This document shows, piece by piece, positions 44,496 through 55,393 of a stretch of 64,000 nt of DNA. Positions within the stretch are counted from its first letter, which is position 1, and every line of letters begins with the position of its first letter. The position numbers and the translations under genes were made by a program. Origin of the DNA: Methanoplanus endosymbiosus (GTDB lineage Archaea > Halobacteriota > Methanomicrobia > Methanomicrobiales > Methanomicrobiaceae); assembly GCF_024662215.1 (NCBI RefSeq), contig NZ_CP096115.1:186001-250000 (forward strand), given 5' to 3'. The notes under the pieces are model-generated. The model had not been told where the DNA came from, ran no database searches, and saw nothing but the letters and a program-made list of their open reading frames with translations.

Positions 44496-47400
44496 ATGGA
44501 AGAAAATTTACAGTTAAAACTAAAAGAGTATGAGAATAAAATTGATGAGCTGACCAGCAGTGCCTCATTATATAAATCAATTCTGGATGCTGTGCCGTTT
44601 CCAATCTCTGTAACAGATATGGATATGAACTGGATTTATATGAATCCGGCAACTGCAAGGATGGCAAATGTTGATCCTGAAAGAGCAAAGGGAACACATT
44701 GCAGCAGCTGGGGTACTGCCATCTGCAATACTGAAAACTGTGCTTTTAAACAGCTCCGTCGGGGCAAAAATGATGCCTTCTTTGACCAGACCGGGCAGAA
44801 TTTCAAATGCAATATGGCATATGTCCGCAATGAAAGCGGGCAGGATATCGGCATGATGGAAATTGTTCAGGATGTTTCTGATATGGTTCGTGTCACTAAT
44901 TACCTGAACAATGAAGTATCTAAGGCTGCGGAAAATCTTGAACTCCTTGCAGACGGAAATCTTGACTTTAAACTGGATGTTGCAGAAGCAGATGAGCACA
45001 CTCGTGAAGTGAGGGATCAGTTTGTACTTATAAATCAGTCAATCGGCAAGGCACGTGATGCAGTACAGCTTCTTGTTGAAGATTCTGTCATGCTTGGAAA
45101 AGCCGGAGTTGAAGGCAGGCTTGATACAAGGGCTGATGAATCAAGGCATAACGGAGAGTTCAGAAAGATTGTTCAGGGCGTTAACAATACGCTTGATGCA
45201 GTTGTTGACCCACTGAACCTTGCAGCCGAAAATCTGGACCGTATTAGCAGAGGAGATATTCCTGATAAGATTACTGTACAGCTGAATGGTGATTTCAATA
45301 AGATTAAGGATAATCTCAACCAGTGTATTGATGCTGTAAACCTGCTTGTTAAGGATGCAGGTACGCTTGCACAGGCCGGAATAGATGGCAGGCTTGATAC
45401 AAGGGCAGATGCTTCAAAGCATAACGGGGACTTTGCAGTAATTGTTAACGGGGTGAATAATACACTTGACGCAGTTGTTGGACCGCTCGGCCTGTCAGCA
45501 GATGTTCTTGATCGTATAAGTAAAGGCGATATCCCTGAGAAGATTAATGCGGATTTTAAAGGTGATTTCAATAAGATTAAGGATAATCTCAACCAGTGTA
45601 TTGATGCTGTAAACCTGCTTGTTAAGGATGCCGGCATGCTCGCAGAAGGTGCAATTGAGGGCAGGGTTGACATCCGTGCGGATGCCACACGCCACAGGGG
45701 CGACTTCAGAAAGATTGTTGTCGGTGTAAATGACACCCTTGCTGCAATTGAGACTCCTGTTAAGGAAATCACTGAAATTACAAAGAACTTTGCTGTCAAT
45801 GACTACACCAGAAAGGTTGAAGGGCACTATAAAGGCACTTTTGAAGAAGTTGCAGGAGCTGTCAATGAAGTTTATGAGACCGTTAATCTTGCCCAGAGGG
45901 TTGCAGGAAATATTGCAGCCGGTGATCTCAGAGATCTCAGTCAGTTAAAATCGCTTGGTAATGGTCAGGGTAAACTGTCACATAATGATAAGCTTGTCCC
46001 TGCCTTTATTGGTATGATTGAGGTCATGAAGGCATTTGATATAGAATTTGGCAGACTTGTAAACTTTGCCGCTGAAGGTAAAACTGCAATGCGTGCAAAT
46101 GCCTCGGAATTCAATGGAATATACAGTAATATCATTACCGGTGCAAACCAGGTTCTGGACAATATCTTAACTCCACTCAATGAAGGTTTTGATGCTCTGG
46201 ATCGTATATCACACGGTAACATTGAACTGATGACAAAGGTGTATAATGGTGATTATGAGGACATCAAGAATAATATCAACGCTATAGCATCTGTTCTTCA
46301 GGAATTCCAGAAAGAATTTGATAAGCTTATTGTGTACAGTCAGGAAGGTCAGCTTGACAAACGTGGTGACCCGTCTAAGTTTGAAGGTGCATATGCCGAT
46401 GTAATTAAAGGTGTAAATGACACCCTTGATGCAATCTTAATTCCAATCGGAGAAGGCAACAGGATCCTTGATCAGGTGGCACATGGTAAGATTAACGAGC
46501 TGATAACTCAGAAGTACAAAGGTGACCATGAAGCAATGAAGAACAATATTAATGGTATTGCCCTTGTTCTTCAGGCTTTTGAGAAGGAGCTTGATATGCT
46601 CATACGTGCGGCAGTTGACGGCAATCTTGATAAGCGTGGTGATTCATCCAAATTTGAAGGTGCATATGGCAAAGTTATCGATGGAGCCAATGCTATCATG
46701 GAAGCAATTGATGTGCCTGTGCAGGAGACACTGCGTATGGCCAATGCATATGAAGCATGCCGGTTTGACACCCGTGTTGATGAGAGCATTGCTGTCAAAG
46801 GTGATTTCCTTAAACTCAAGAATGCCCTTAATAATGTTGGTGTTGCCGTTGGTGCTATTGTTGACGAAATTCAGCGTATTGCTAATGAGTTTGAAGCCGG
46901 ACATTTCGATACCCGCGTGAATGAGAGGCTCAATGTTGTCGGCGATATTGTTGCTATCAAGCAGGGATTAAACAATGTTGGTGAAGTTGTTTCCGGAACA
47001 ATTTCTGAGGTGAAAGTAGCTGTGGACAGGGTGAACAGAAGTTCTGATGAGGTGAGCAAGGGCACTGATGAGGTCTCAAGGGCCGCTGAAGGTGTTGCCA
47101 CCACAAGTCAGAATGCGGCAAACATGACCAAACAGCTGCTTGGTAGAATTGAAGGTATAAACCAGCAGATTGCTGATCTCTCCTCCTCCAACGAAGAGAT
47201 TGCAGGCACATCGCAGGAAGTTCTTAACCGTGCAAATGAAGTTGTTGCAATCGGTAAAGAGGCTCAGGTTGCCGGCGATGATGCAAATGTGAAGATGGGC
47301 AAGGTTGAGATAATAGCAAAGCAGAGTGTTGATGAGATCAACAGCCTTACCGAACAGATCAAGGAAGTTAATAATGTCGTTAAGCTCATAAACGATATTG

Positions 47401-47924
47401 CGAGCCAGATCAATCTGTTAGCTCTCAATGCTGCAATTGAAGCTGCCCGTGCCGGAGAACATGGGCGTGGATTTGCTGTTGTTGCCGGAGAGGTCAAGAA
47501 TCTGGCGGCTGAAGCACGTGAGGCTACCGGAAATATTGAGACGGTTGTTTCAGCGGTTCAGGCAAACAGTATAAAGACAGCAGATGCAATCAATCTGGCA
47601 AACAATGAAATTGTTGACAGTGTTGGCAGTGTAAACACAGCAATTAAGGCACTTAACCGGATTATTGATAATGCAGGTCAGGTCACACTGGATATAACTG
47701 AAATTACAAGAGCGATTGAAGATCAGGCCAGTATTGCCAATAATGTTGTTGTTGCCACTGAAAACGGCATGAGGATGACAAAGGATGTACAGGGTCAGGC
47801 AGAAGAACTTGCAGCCCTTGCAGAGGAAGCCAGTGCCTCTATTGAGGAGATTGGCAGTGCAATTCATGAAGTGAGCGGCCTTTCCAGCGGCTTAAAAGAG
47901 AACATGGATAAGTTCAGGGTATAA
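44496..47924 (+). CDS. Soluble chemoreceptor: Cys-rich PAS + HAMP-like array + MCP signalling domain (copy 2)
   Basis: A 1142-residue paralogue of the receptor at 39969-43391. Only the first roughly 25 residues differ in the N-terminal part; the PAS domain with its Cys cluster and the first HAMP-like modules are identical. Compared with copy 1 it has one extra 92-residue module early in the array (around [20 protein letters not shown]) and one 90-residue module fewer later, so total length is almost unchanged. The signalling tip ([20 protein letters not shown]) is the same, though flanking helices have diverged. It would sense the same signal as copy 1 but be expressed from its own long upstream region. 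Confidence 0.9.
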   Translation: MEENLQLKLKEYENKIDELTSSASLYKSILDAVPFPISVTDMDMNWIYMNPATARMANVDPERAKGTHCSSWGTAICNTENCAFKQLRRGKNDAFFDQTGQNFKCNMAYVRNESGQDIGMMEIVQDVSDMVRVTNYLNNEVSKAAENLELLADGNLDFKLDVAEADEHTREVRDQFVLINQSIGKARDAVQLLVEDSVMLGKAGVEGRLDTRADESRHNGEFRKIVQGVNNTLDAVVDPLNLAAENLDRISRGDIPDKITVQLNGDFNKIKDNLNQCIDAVNLLVKDAGTLAQAGIDGRLDTRADASKHNGDFAVIVNGVNNTLDAVVGPLGLSADVLDRISKGDIPEKINADFKGDFNKIKDNLNQCIDAVNLLVKDAGMLAEGAIEGRVDIRADATRHRGDFRKIVVGVNDTLAAIETPVKEITEITKNFAVNDYTRKVEGHYKGTFEEVAGAVNEVYETVNLAQRVAGNIAAGDLRDLSQLKSLGNGQGKLSHNDKLVPAFIGMIEVMKAFDIEFGRLVNFAAEGKTAMRANASEFNGIYSNIITGANQVLDNILTPLNEGFDALDRISHGNIELMTKVYNGDYEDIKNNINAIASVLQEFQKEFDKLIVYSQEGQLDKRGDPSKFEGAYADVIKGVNDTLDAILIPIGEGNRILDQVAHGKINELITQKYKGDHEAMKNNINGIALVLQAFEKELDMLIRAAVDGNLDKRGDSSKFEGAYGKVIDGANAIMEAIDVPVQETLRMANAYEACRFDTRVDESIAVKGDFLKLKNALNNVGVAVGAIVDEIQRIANEFEAGHFDTRVNERLNVVGDIVAIKQGLNNVGEVVSGTISEVKVAVDRVNRSSDEVSKGTDEVSRAAEGVATTSQNAANMTKQLLGRIEGINQQIADLSSSNEEIAGTSQEVLNRANEVVAIGKEAQVAGDDANVKMGKVEIIAKQSVDEINSLTEQIKEVNNVVKLINDIASQINLLALNAAIEAARAGEHGRGFAVVAGEVKNLAAEAREATGNIETVVSAVQANSIKTADAINLANNEIVDSVGSVNTAIKALNRIIDNAGQVTLDITEITRAIEDQASIANNVVVATENGMRMTKDVQGQAEELAALAEEASASIEEIGSAIHEVSGLSSGLKENMDKFRV

Positions 47925-47942
47925 AGTATTCTGAGGTAAATT

Positions 47943-48452
47943 ATGGCGATAATTGATGTAGTTGAATATGAGATCGGCGGGACACGCTATGCACTCGACA
48001 TCCATCTTGCACGTGAAATTGTAGAGATGATGCCGATCACACCTGTTCCCCGTTCCCCTAATTATATTGCAGGCATAATAAATCTGAGGGGTGAAATAAC
48101 CAACATCCTAAATTTAAACTGCCTGATGGGTCTTCCGATGCAGGAAAATCCGGAGAACCAGAAGATAATTGTGCTCGTTGCAGAGGCTACCGGAGGTTCA
48201 AATGTGGGAATTATTGTTGATAATGTCCACAGTGTCCTTCAGGTTCCGGAAGAGAATATTGAACAGATGGATAACTCCATCTCCACTGAAGCCTATGTAA
48301 AGGGAATCATTAAAATTGGTGAGGATAAGGCAGGTGAAGAGAAATCTCTGGTAATCTGGACAGATATATCAAAGATTCTCTCTGAGATTGTCGGAGTTAG
48401 TGATGTGGTGAATAACCCTGAGGAGGATACGGGAAATATTACAGCTGCTTAG
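47943..48452 (+). CDS. cheW: CheW adaptor (copy 2)
   Basis: A 169-residue CheW, 18 bases after receptor copy 2 and nearly identical to the copy at 43412-43921. Differences are confined to the PRSPNY segment, DKAGEE and the acidic C-terminus (EEDTGN). Retention of two almost equal adaptors suggests each receptor-CheW pair moves or is regulated as one unit. Confidence 0.95.
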   Translation: MAIIDVVEYEIGGTRYALDIHLAREIVEMMPITPVPRSPNYIAGIINLRGEITNILNLNCLMGLPMQENPENQKIIVLVAEATGGSNVGIIVDNVHSVLQVPEENIEQMDNSISTEAYVKGIIKIGEDKAGEEKSLVIWTDISKILSEIVGVSDVVNNPEEDTGNITAA

Positions 48453-48523
48453 ATTATAGTCTGATTAATACAGCAAAACCTCTGACAGGCTGACAGGTCT
48501 GTCTTAATATGATATGTGTTTTT

Positions 48524-48569
48524 CCACAGGCAACAACGCCCGTTACCTGTGGTATATTATATTTTTTTG
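48524..48569 (+). terminator. Hairpin terminator after cheW copy 2
   Basis: CCACAGG (48524-48530) pairs perfectly with CCTGTGG (48546-48552) and is followed by TATATTATATTTTTTT. It is the counterpart of the hairpin at 43993-44020, with stem changes on both sides that keep pairing. Confidence 0.8.
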
Positions 48570-48648
48570 CCGGAATTTTTGTTATCGCGTGTAACCACAG
48601 TTACATCTGCAAATGAATTTCTGAAAAGAGATCTCCTTAATTTCCGGT

Positions 48649-50385
48649 TCAGATTATCCCGGAAATCCCAAGTCCGAGATAAATAGCAAGGATAATCATT
48701 ACAATGCCGGATATAATTCTTATAGCCCTTCTCTTCTCTGTCCTGAATGCGTCAATTTTCTCAGTCTTTCCTGCCGGAAGTCCGGATGCCATCAGGAGAA
48801 TGATAAACACAAGCGGCAGTATGAACATTAAATTATAGAGCAGCAGGTAAATGATTCCGGTTGTGAAATTCCCTGACATTAACCCTGAAAAACCTGATGC
48901 TCCCAAACTCCCGGAGAATGAGTTTGATATCATCGAGAGGACAGCAACATAAATTCCGCCTGTACAGGGAAGTTCAAACATAGAGGCAAGTGTGCCGAGA
49001 ATAAAGGCGGTTGCTACGATACAGCCTGTATTTTTACCTGAAGGATTATGCCCATAACTAATATTTTGCTCTCTCTTCTCAGCCTCTGATATAATATCAT
49101 CAGATGTGATTTTATCTGATAGATTTCCGGCTGACGGTAGTGTTTTATCTTCCGGAAGAACTTCATTTACAACTTTAATCTCTTTATTATCTCTGAATTT
49201 ATGATCATTTCCAGATACATATTTATCTTCAGATTTTTTTCTGTCCTTAGCTTCATCATCATCTCCGGATTCTTCATCAGAAAATTCTTTATTTTCCTGA
49301 AGTTTTCCATAATATTTCTTAAGGATTCCTTTGGCAGACTCCGGAATCCTGATGAAATCCTGATGTCTGCCTGTAACTCCTTCATATATACTTAAAATTC
49401 CGGCAAGAAGGGCAACAGCAAAGGCAAATAGTGAGAAGTAAAAGGAAATTCCGGCAAACCCGGTTATCGCGAGAATTCCTACACCGGCAAGTGTGTAGAA
49501 AATAAATACAGCAAAAGTATATGAAATTCCGGCTGACAGAATAGTTCTTCTGCTTCCTGCTGCAGAGAGTGATGCAAGAAGAATCAGCAGGACTGATATT
49601 GCACATGGATTAATCCCGTCAAGAAGTCCTCCGATTAACACAAGTGGAAGTCCAACCTCCCCAAAATTGCCGCCATCACCTGAATTTCTGATATAACTAT
49701 CCCCCCCGGAATTATCAGGACTGATATTTCCCTCCTGTTTATCCTGCCACTTTGCTTCATATTCATAATCAGGAATGAGGCCACTGTCATATGCAATGAA
49801 GAGGTCCTCGATATTATTGTTAATTTCAGTAAAGCCTTCAAGATATATTGAATTTCCGGCAAAGAGATTCGGGTATGCAGGATAATCAACGCCATAATAT
49901 GCTGCAAATGTGTACATGACCGAGCGGTTTTTTGGGGAGTTGTATGTATCATAGTAGTAAACCGGAATGTTTGGGTACTTTGCTGACAGTTCTTTTACCA
50001 CCGGAAGTGCCTTGTGGCAGGCACCACAGCGCTCACTGTAAAAGAAATTTATGGAGGTATTTGAACTTTTAAGTGCAGAATTTTCTGGATTTAGTTCCTT
50101 TCCGGATAAAATATTTATGCTCTCTTCTTCATCTGTATAATTATTCTGATTTTTGGCTGTACTTTCTTTTGAAATCAGATCTTTGTCTGATGTGGATGAT
50201 AAATTCTCTTCTGAGAAGGATATTATGTTGGGTAAAGGCGCTTCTGCATCAGCATTTGTGGAAAATAATTCTGTATTGTTATTATAAATATCGGGACTGC
50301 TGCCCATAGCACCGGCAATTCCAATAAAAATGAGAAAAACTGCGGCAGATAATGTGATATATTTTATAAGTCCGGCTTTATCCAT
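48649..50385 (-). CDS. Thioredoxin-like domain fused to a CcdA/DsbD-type membrane domain
   Basis: A 578-residue protein. After a signal-anchor (LSAAVFLIFIGIAGAMG) and a polar linker comes a thioredoxin-like domain (about 105-200) with active site ERCGACHKALP (CxxC). A membrane domain of about six helices follows, with the conserved CcdA Cys residues in INPCAISVLLIL and ELPCTGGIYVAV. Between its two halves lies an unusually long, highly charged loop of about 110 residues (DEESGDDDEAKDRKKSEDK). The membrane part should carry reducing power from the cytosol to the outside thioredoxin domain, as in DsbD. Targets outside the cell are unknown. No cytochrome maturation genes are adjacent. Confidence 0.87.
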   Translation of the reverse strand: MDKAGLIKYITLSAAVFLIFIGIAGAMGSSPDIYNNNTELFSTNADAEAPLPNIISFSEENLSSTSDKDLISKESTAKNQNNYTDEEESINILSGKELNPENSALKSSNTSINFFYSERCGACHKALPVVKELSAKYPNIPVYYYDTYNSPKNRSVMYTFAAYYGVDYPAYPNLFAGNSIYLEGFTEINNNIEDLFIAYDSGLIPDYEYEAKWQDKQEGNISPDNSGGDSYIRNSGDGGNFGEVGLPLVLIGGLLDGINPCAISVLLILLASLSAAGSRRTILSAGISYTFAVFIFYTLAGVGILAITGFAGISFYFSLFAFAVALLAGILSIYEGVTGRHQDFIRIPESAKGILKKYYGKLQENKEFSDEESGDDDEAKDRKKSEDKYVSGNDHKFRDNKEIKVVNEVLPEDKTLPSAGNLSDKITSDDIISEAEKREQNISYGHNPSGKNTGCIVATAFILGTLASMFELPCTGGIYVAVLSMISNSFSGSLGASGFSGLMSGNFTTGIIYLLLYNLMFILPLVFIILLMASGLPAGKTEKIDAFRTEKRRAIRIISGIVMIILAIYLGLGISGII

Positions 50386-50628
50386 CTAAAACTCCGTTAA
50401 AAAAACTTCTATAATTAGTATCTGCCCGTGATTATTTAGTTATTGAGATGGGTGTTTCTGCATCCCGTACCCTTGCCGGACATCTGAAGGCTGAACGGAG
50501 ACAGCTCCTGTATCTTAACCGGAAATCTATATTATCTGAGGTTTGACATATGCACAATAGATAAGTCAAAATCCGGTAAAATTTCAGTTGAATGATGTAA
50601 AAAAAGTTGAATCTGAGTTTTCCGGATT

Positions 50629-50922
50629 TTATTCAAGCTCTATCTCAATACCTCCGAACCATCCTGCTGCAATATTGTAGATGAATGCAATTATTGCACC
50701 ATAGATAAATCCGACAACTGCTGCGCCTATTGTCATTACAATGATTGCAATTACCCCTCCGGCAACACCCATTGCCGCCTGAGGTGCATAAGAACCCATA
50801 AACAGGGTTGCGACTCCCCCAAGTAAAAGCGCAATAATTCCGATAATCAGCCCGACAACAAGGGATACAGCTGCAAAAATTTTTGCAAGCGATAATACGG
50901 CTATGTGTTTAATTTCTGTCAT
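50629..50922 (-). CDS. Small membrane protein, 97 residues (DUF3566-like)
   Basis: Three hydrophobic stretches (VSLVVGLIIGIIALLLGGV, AGGVIAIIVMTIGAAVVGF, GAIIAFIYNIAAGWFGG) with a short polar start (MTEIKHIAVLSLAKIF). The pattern LSLAKI near the N-terminus and IYNIAAGWFGGIEIELE at the end recall small DUF3566-type membrane proteins common in methanogens. The role is unknown. It is a single gene with flanking AT-rich DNA. The gap 50386-50628 holds no gene I can support. Confidence 0.65.
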   Translation of the reverse strand: MTEIKHIAVLSLAKIFAAVSLVVGLIIGIIALLLGGVATLFMGSYAPQAAMGVAGGVIAIIVMTIGAAVVGFIYGAIIAFIYNIAAGWFGGIEIELE

Positions 50923-51074
50923 GATAATTCCCAGTTACTAAGGAGTAATATATATCAAAACATAATAAATTTTTTGTTAATTTAATGTGAATAAATCTGA
51001 ATTAAATAAATACCTGCTGAAAATTTCCGGAGAAAATAGTTATATTATGGGAATTAAATCCCTGAAATTTTGAT

Positions 51075-51758
51075 TTATTCACCGGCTTCGTAGATATTTA
51101 CCATATAGCGTGCGGTAAATACTGCCCACAGCGGTGCAATGACAAACATAAGGAACCATCCTACAAGGGGGATAATTGCAAGAATCATCATAATGACAAC
51201 AAAAATTACTGCAATCAGCCAGAGGAGGATGTAATATCCAATATATCCGAGCCATCCAACACCATTTGAGACAGTCTCATTTATTGCATGGAAGTTGAAT
51301 GCCTCACCAATTTTATCAGTTTTTCCAAGCCTTACAACACCCATGTATGCAAAGAGGAATAATACGAGGATTACAACCATTGTTATGCCGAGTCCGACAA
51401 AAACACCGGCAAGAGCCACCATATTCGGAGCCTGTCCGGTTGTAACAGGAGCGAAAAACTCAGGTACAAATGCAAGAACTCCAAAGATTAAAGCAATAAT
51501 GATTGCCGGAATTGCGTACAGAATCATAACAATGTTAATCTTCCATCCGTCAACAAAGAGTTTGCCCCACTGATTGATCTCAGGTGCAGGTTTTGCTCCG
51601 GAATATATTCTGTACATGTATCCGGTAGCAAGGGGAACAATATTAAATGTAATTCCCTGGATAAGTGTGCATATAATAAGCAGTAACCACTTCATCCATT
51701 CTCCGACAAAGCCATCTTTCGTGTATGAAAGTGCTTCGCCAACTATATCTTTACTCAT
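51075..51758 (-). CDS. DUF4013-type integral membrane protein
   Basis: A 227-residue protein with about five or six transmembrane helices and the N-terminal pattern EALSYTKDGFVGEWMKWL, then YMYRIYSGAKPAPEINQWGK (in the DUF4013 group: a helix, then a P-E-x-x-x-W segment). A central NGVGWLGYIGYYILLWLI and a C-terminal ARYMVNIYEAG end the protein. The function of the family is unknown. Gene-sized flanks (51759-51991) show nothing else. Confidence 0.7.
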   Translation of the reverse strand: MSKDIVGEALSYTKDGFVGEWMKWLLLIICTLIQGITFNIVPLATGYMYRIYSGAKPAPEINQWGKLFVDGWKINIVMILYAIPAIIIALIFGVLAFVPEFFAPVTTGQAPNMVALAGVFVGLGITMVVILVLFLFAYMGVVRLGKTDKIGEAFNFHAINETVSNGVGWLGYIGYYILLWLIAVIFVVIMMILAIIPLVGWFLMFVIAPLWAVFTARYMVNIYEAGE

Positions 51759-51991
51759 ATCAAATCACCATAAATCTGGTAAGGATGAATGCACTCTATT
51801 AGAATTTAAGTTATTCGTTTATTATTGTAATATTATGGATGACTCTGACGATTTTTCCGGGAAAATTATAATAATCAGGTATCTGGTAAATTAAGTTAAG
51901 ATGACCCGTTTTACGGATTTTGATATATGTGCGCCGGAAATAGATATTTTAACTCCTTTTGTGGATTAAAAAAAGTGGTTTATCTGAAAAA

Positions 51992-53824
51992 TCAGATGAA
52001 TCTTGGTTTGACTGAAAGCTTCTTTGAAGTGTAGAGTTTCCTGTATGGACGGTCTCCGATTTCGTCTTTGACCTTACCTACAAGTTCTTCATGGGACAAT
52101 TCAACCTTGAAAGGCTTTCCTGCCGCAGATTCACTCCTGATAGTAACTGTCAGCTTACCGGATTCAGCTTCAGAATCTCCAAGCACTGCAACGAAAGGCA
52201 CCCAGTCCATTCCGGCAGCACGGATCTTCTTTCCTACACTCTCCTCACGGTCATCAAAGTCGCACCTGACACCTGCATTGTTCAGTTTATTGCAGATCTC
52301 TTCTGCAAGTTCGTTATGCCTCTCTGCAACAGATACAATTCTGACCTGAACGGGCGAGAGCCATACAGGAAGCATTGGAACGTCCATTGTTCCGGTCTTC
52401 TCAAGCAGTGCACATATTACACGCTCAATACTGCCCGTAGGCGAGCAGTGGATAATCGGCGGGTGAACCTCACCATCATCAGTATAATATTTGATGTCAA
52501 ACCTGTCTGAACTCTCGACATCGATCTGAACAGTCGGGTTCTCAATCGGTCTTCCCTGTCCGTCAATTGCAGCAAGATCAACCTTTGCAATCCAGTAATG
52601 CACTCTGTCAGAGAGTGTCTCAATGAGCATTGGAACTTCAGATTTCTTAACGAGGCCCTTAATCCAGTCCTCGTGATCCTTATAAAAGTCCTTTGTGCAC
52701 CGGAAAATTGCTGCGAAATCTGTCTCAAGATCCTTTCCTGTCTGCCAGCCCATCATCATCTGCTCTTCAAAGCACTCAAGAGTCTGGTCCATGTCAAGGC
52801 AGAGCGAGTGCATATCCGGCATTGTAAAGGCGCGAAGCCTCTTAAGTCCTATACATTCTCCCTTCTGCTCATGCCTGAAAGAATATGTGGACAGCTCATA
52901 CATCTTCATAGGGAGAGTATTTGGTGAGATGTGCATATCCTTCATAATGGAAAACATGCCGAAGCATGCAGCAAAACGAAGCATCATACTCCTGTTTCCG
53001 GATTTAAACCGATACTGCCTCTCACCAAACTTTCCGGCATGCTCATTGATTGCTTTATCGCCAAGGTCATACATAACAGGGGTCTCAACCGGCATTCCGC
53101 CATAGTCAAGGACGAGACCCAGGACATAATCCCCTAAAAGATCGCGGACAAGTTTTCCCTTTGGCATCCACCTGTGCTGGCCGACATCTGAGAGGGGTTC
53201 ATAGTCCACAAGCTCTTTTGAGCGCATGAGACTGACATGGAGCGGCTCTTTTCCGGACTCTTTACCCAGGCCGGTCTCTTTTTTAATGAGCATTCCAAGT
53301 GGAGAATTGTCAGCATACTCTTTATAATCCTTAACCTCACCTTCAGGTGTCATTACAAAGAAATCATGTGTGACCTGCTTCTTCTCAGGCTTCTCCTCAG
53401 CATCTCCGGGAGTGATGGTTCTTGATAGTTCAGAGAGCGGATGGCCCTTGCATGAGAGTTTAAAAGACTTGTACCAGCCAAAAGGTGCCCTTTTGATAGT
53501 ATAATTCTCCTCACATGAACATCCGGCTTCCATCTTCTTTAAGATCTCTACTGCTGTCTTTGGTGAAGAGAGATCTGATGAGAGATGCGCATACGGGTAG
53601 AGCATTATATTTTTTGTGCCCAGTTTTTTGCTCGTCTCAAGAATCTCGGCTACTGCTTTTGTTACTATTCCTTCGATGTCATCCTCGTCTATGGATTCAA
53701 CCGCACAGAATACCGTTAAAGCCTCGTCAAGGGAATCCTGCGGAATTATTTCTTCCTCTGCCACAGGGGTCTTTTTCTGGGCAGAATATTCTATATTATC
53801 AGAATGAATTAAGAGAAGTTGCAT
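51992..53824 (-). CDS. thrS: Threonyl-tRNA synthetase, archaeal type
   Basis: A 610-residue class II synthetase. The N-terminal 140 residues match the archaeal Thr editing domain (starting [13 protein letters not shown], with [19 protein letters not shown] as its signature), which removes Ser mischarged onto tRNA-Thr. The catalytic core shows motif 1 ([12 protein letters not shown]), motif 2 ([20 protein letters not shown]) and motif 3 ([19 protein letters not shown]). The C-terminal anticodon-binding domain begins near [13 protein letters not shown]. Length and order are normal for archaea. Confidence 0.96.
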   Translation of the reverse strand: MQLLLIHSDNIEYSAQKKTPVAEEEIIPQDSLDEALTVFCAVESIDEDDIEGIVTKAVAEILETSKKLGTKNIMLYPYAHLSSDLSSPKTAVEILKKMEAGCSCEENYTIKRAPFGWYKSFKLSCKGHPLSELSRTITPGDAEEKPEKKQVTHDFFVMTPEGEVKDYKEYADNSPLGMLIKKETGLGKESGKEPLHVSLMRSKELVDYEPLSDVGQHRWMPKGKLVRDLLGDYVLGLVLDYGGMPVETPVMYDLGDKAINEHAGKFGERQYRFKSGNRSMMLRFAACFGMFSIMKDMHISPNTLPMKMYELSTYSFRHEQKGECIGLKRLRAFTMPDMHSLCLDMDQTLECFEEQMMMGWQTGKDLETDFAAIFRCTKDFYKDHEDWIKGLVKKSEVPMLIETLSDRVHYWIAKVDLAAIDGQGRPIENPTVQIDVESSDRFDIKYYTDDGEVHPPIIHCSPTGSIERVICALLEKTGTMDVPMLPVWLSPVQVRIVSVAERHNELAEEICNKLNNAGVRCDFDDREESVGKKIRAAGMDWVPFVAVLGDSEAESGKLTVTIRSESAAGKPFKVELSHEELVGKVKDEIGDRPYRKLYTSKKLSVKPRFI

Positions 53825-53904
53825 TTTTTTTAGATCTCCGTTACGCCTTAAAAATTGGTTTTTTTTATATTTATATTGATGAGAATTGTCCGACAGTCAG
53901 ACAT

Positions 53905-54459
53905 TTACTCCTTCTTATTCTCAAAGTATTTTGAGAGGGTCGCATTCTTCTGGTGGAGATATTTTGCATCCCCCTTTGCACCGTAGGGCTTTTCAGCTTT
54001 TTCAGTTGTGTAGAATACAAGCTGCCCTATTGGCATTCCGGCATAAAGCCTGACCGGCCTCTGGTTGACATTGCAGATTTCAAGGGTAATTGTGCCCGAA
54101 AACCCGGCATCGATCCATCCTCCGGTCTGGTGCAGTGTTATCCCAAGCCTTGCAATGCTGCTCTTACCTTCGATTGTGGCAACAATATCATCCGGAAGTG
54201 TCACTGTTTCAAAGGTCTCCGCAAGTAAAAACATGCCGGGACCTATGTCAACATAGTCTGCATTCTTTTCATTTACGTGAGATTTTACTGTTTCACCGTC
54301 ATATGGGTCAATAATCTCATCGCTCTTATCATACCAGACAAAGTGGTTTCCAAGCCGGATGTCAATGGAATTTGGCTGTATGAATTTTGGATCAAAGGGT
54401 TCTAATTTGATAAAACCTCTTCTGACCCTGTCCTGAAGCTGCCAGTCAACAAGTATCAT
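53905..54459 (-). CDS. dcd: dCTP deaminase
   Basis: A 184-residue enzyme of the dUTPase/dCTP deaminase fold that makes dUTP from dCTP for thymidylate synthesis. The signature [20 protein letters not shown] and the substrate-loop segment [11 protein letters not shown] are present, as is the N-terminal [20 protein letters not shown]. It lies 80 bases downstream of the start of thrS on the same strand. Whether it also has dUTPase activity (bifunctional Dcd-Dut) cannot be told by eye. Confidence 0.93.
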   Translation of the reverse strand: MILVDWQLQDRVRRGFIKLEPFDPKFIQPNSIDIRLGNHFVWYDKSDEIIDPYDGETVKSHVNEKNADYVDIGPGMFLLAETFETVTLPDDIVATIEGKSSIARLGITLHQTGGWIDAGFSGTITLEICNVNQRPVRLYAGMPIGQLVFYTTEKAEKPYGAKGDAKYLHQKNATLSKYFENKKE

Positions 54460-54671
54460 TTAAACTCTATAATTTTGGTTGGGAATAATGATAACTTTGC
54501 GGGTATAGTTTGGACACTGAGAAAAGAACATTCATGATTATTGTGTAATTTTAAACATTAGTAATGACGATTTTCTCAGATTTACAACGATAATAATGTT
54601 GGATATTGGGACATTTTGTATGTCACCAGTATATCTGTCCTAAAAAAAGTTTTATTGTGGGATATAAGTGA

Positions 54672-55388
54672 TTAAAACATCACATCTTCTTCGTCACTGG
54701 AGATATGCCATTCAGCACGCCTCAAAAGCCCATGAAGGGTGGATACTTCCCGTGTTGTAAGCTTTGTCCTGCCAAATATCCTTCGAATCATAGTGGATGT
54801 ATTCTCCATCTTGTGGTCCGGATGGCCGATGACATCCAGAAAATGATCAAAATGGTCATAAAAAGAGTCCATCTCAATTCTTGTCGCAAGGGGAAACTCC
54901 TCCTTCTCAATTCCGGCAAGCTCATAGGCAATAATTCCAACAGCATGTGAGATATTCACAATCGGGTATTTGTAAGAACTTGGGATAGTACAAATAACAT
55001 CACAACGCCTTACCTCCTCGTTTGAAAGGCCCCAGTTCTCCCTGCCGAAGATTATTGAGACCCGGCCTTTTATGTCACCAATAATATCCCTGATCTCACC
55101 GGGAGAATAATAGGGCATCCTCATCGAAGTGGAAACTGTCCTGGAAAGGCCGCCGGTTGTCGCAATGAGCATATTGCTATTCTCAATTATCTCATCGAGA
55201 CTCTCTGCATACCTTGCATTATCCAGTACATCACGTGCATGTGAAGACCTTGCAATTGCTTCATCACCAATAGGCGGAGGGTTGATGAGGGTCAGGTTTA
55301 AAAACCCGAAATTTTTCATAACACGGGCAGCAAAGCCGATATTTCCCTCATATATCGGCTCTAAAAGAACAATCTCAATTTCCGGCAT
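54672..55388 (-). CDS. SPOUT-family RNA methyltransferase (TrmJ-like)
   Basis: A 238-residue methyltransferase of the SpoU/TrmH group. The N-terminus IEIVLLEPIYEGNIGFAARV contains the conserved N-x-G-x-x-A-R, and the knot region has IIFGRENWGLSNEE and YPIVNISHAVGIIAYEL. The C-terminal helical part (FYDHFDHFLDVIGH) resembles TrmJ, which 2'-O-methylates position 32 of tRNAs. It is the last gene of the eight-gene minus-strand cluster, five bases after the GGGP synthase gene. Confidence 0.9.
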   Translation of the reverse strand: MPEIEIVLLEPIYEGNIGFAARVMKNFGFLNLTLINPPPIGDEAIARSSHARDVLDNARYAESLDEIIENSNMLIATTGGLSRTVSTSMRMPYYSPGEIRDIIGDIKGRVSIIFGRENWGLSNEEVRRCDVICTIPSSYKYPIVNISHAVGIIAYELAGIEKEEFPLATRIEMDSFYDHFDHFLDVIGHPDHKMENTSTMIRRIFGRTKLTTREVSTLHGLLRRAEWHISSDEEDVMF

Positions 55389-55393
55389 AAAAA

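Larger units (their letters stand above)
39969..48569 (+). repeat. Tandem duplication of a receptor-CheW-terminator unit
   Basis: Two units, 39969-44036 and 44496-48569, each consist of chemoreceptor, cheW and terminator hairpin in the same orientation. DNA identity is complete by eye over about 570 bases of the sensor region (about 40044-40615 and 44571-45142), including synonymous sites, but only moderate in parts of the HAMP array and the signalling domain. This patchwork points to an older duplication with later gene conversion of the sensor end. Confidence 0.9.

Noticed and set aside
44577-44999. 140-codon minus-strand frame duplicated exactly at 40050-40472
   Set aside because: Exact repetition follows from the identical PAS region of the two receptors; there is no independent sign of coding.
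50448-50546. 32-codon plus-strand ORF in the gap upstream of the thioredoxin-CcdA gene
   Set aside because: There is no ribosome site, membrane helix or recognisable motif; the length is compatible with chance.
52091-53934. Several plus-strand frames of up to 139 codons opposite thrS
   Set aside because: ThrS is unmistakable on the minus strand, and the plus-strand frames arise from its codon bias.
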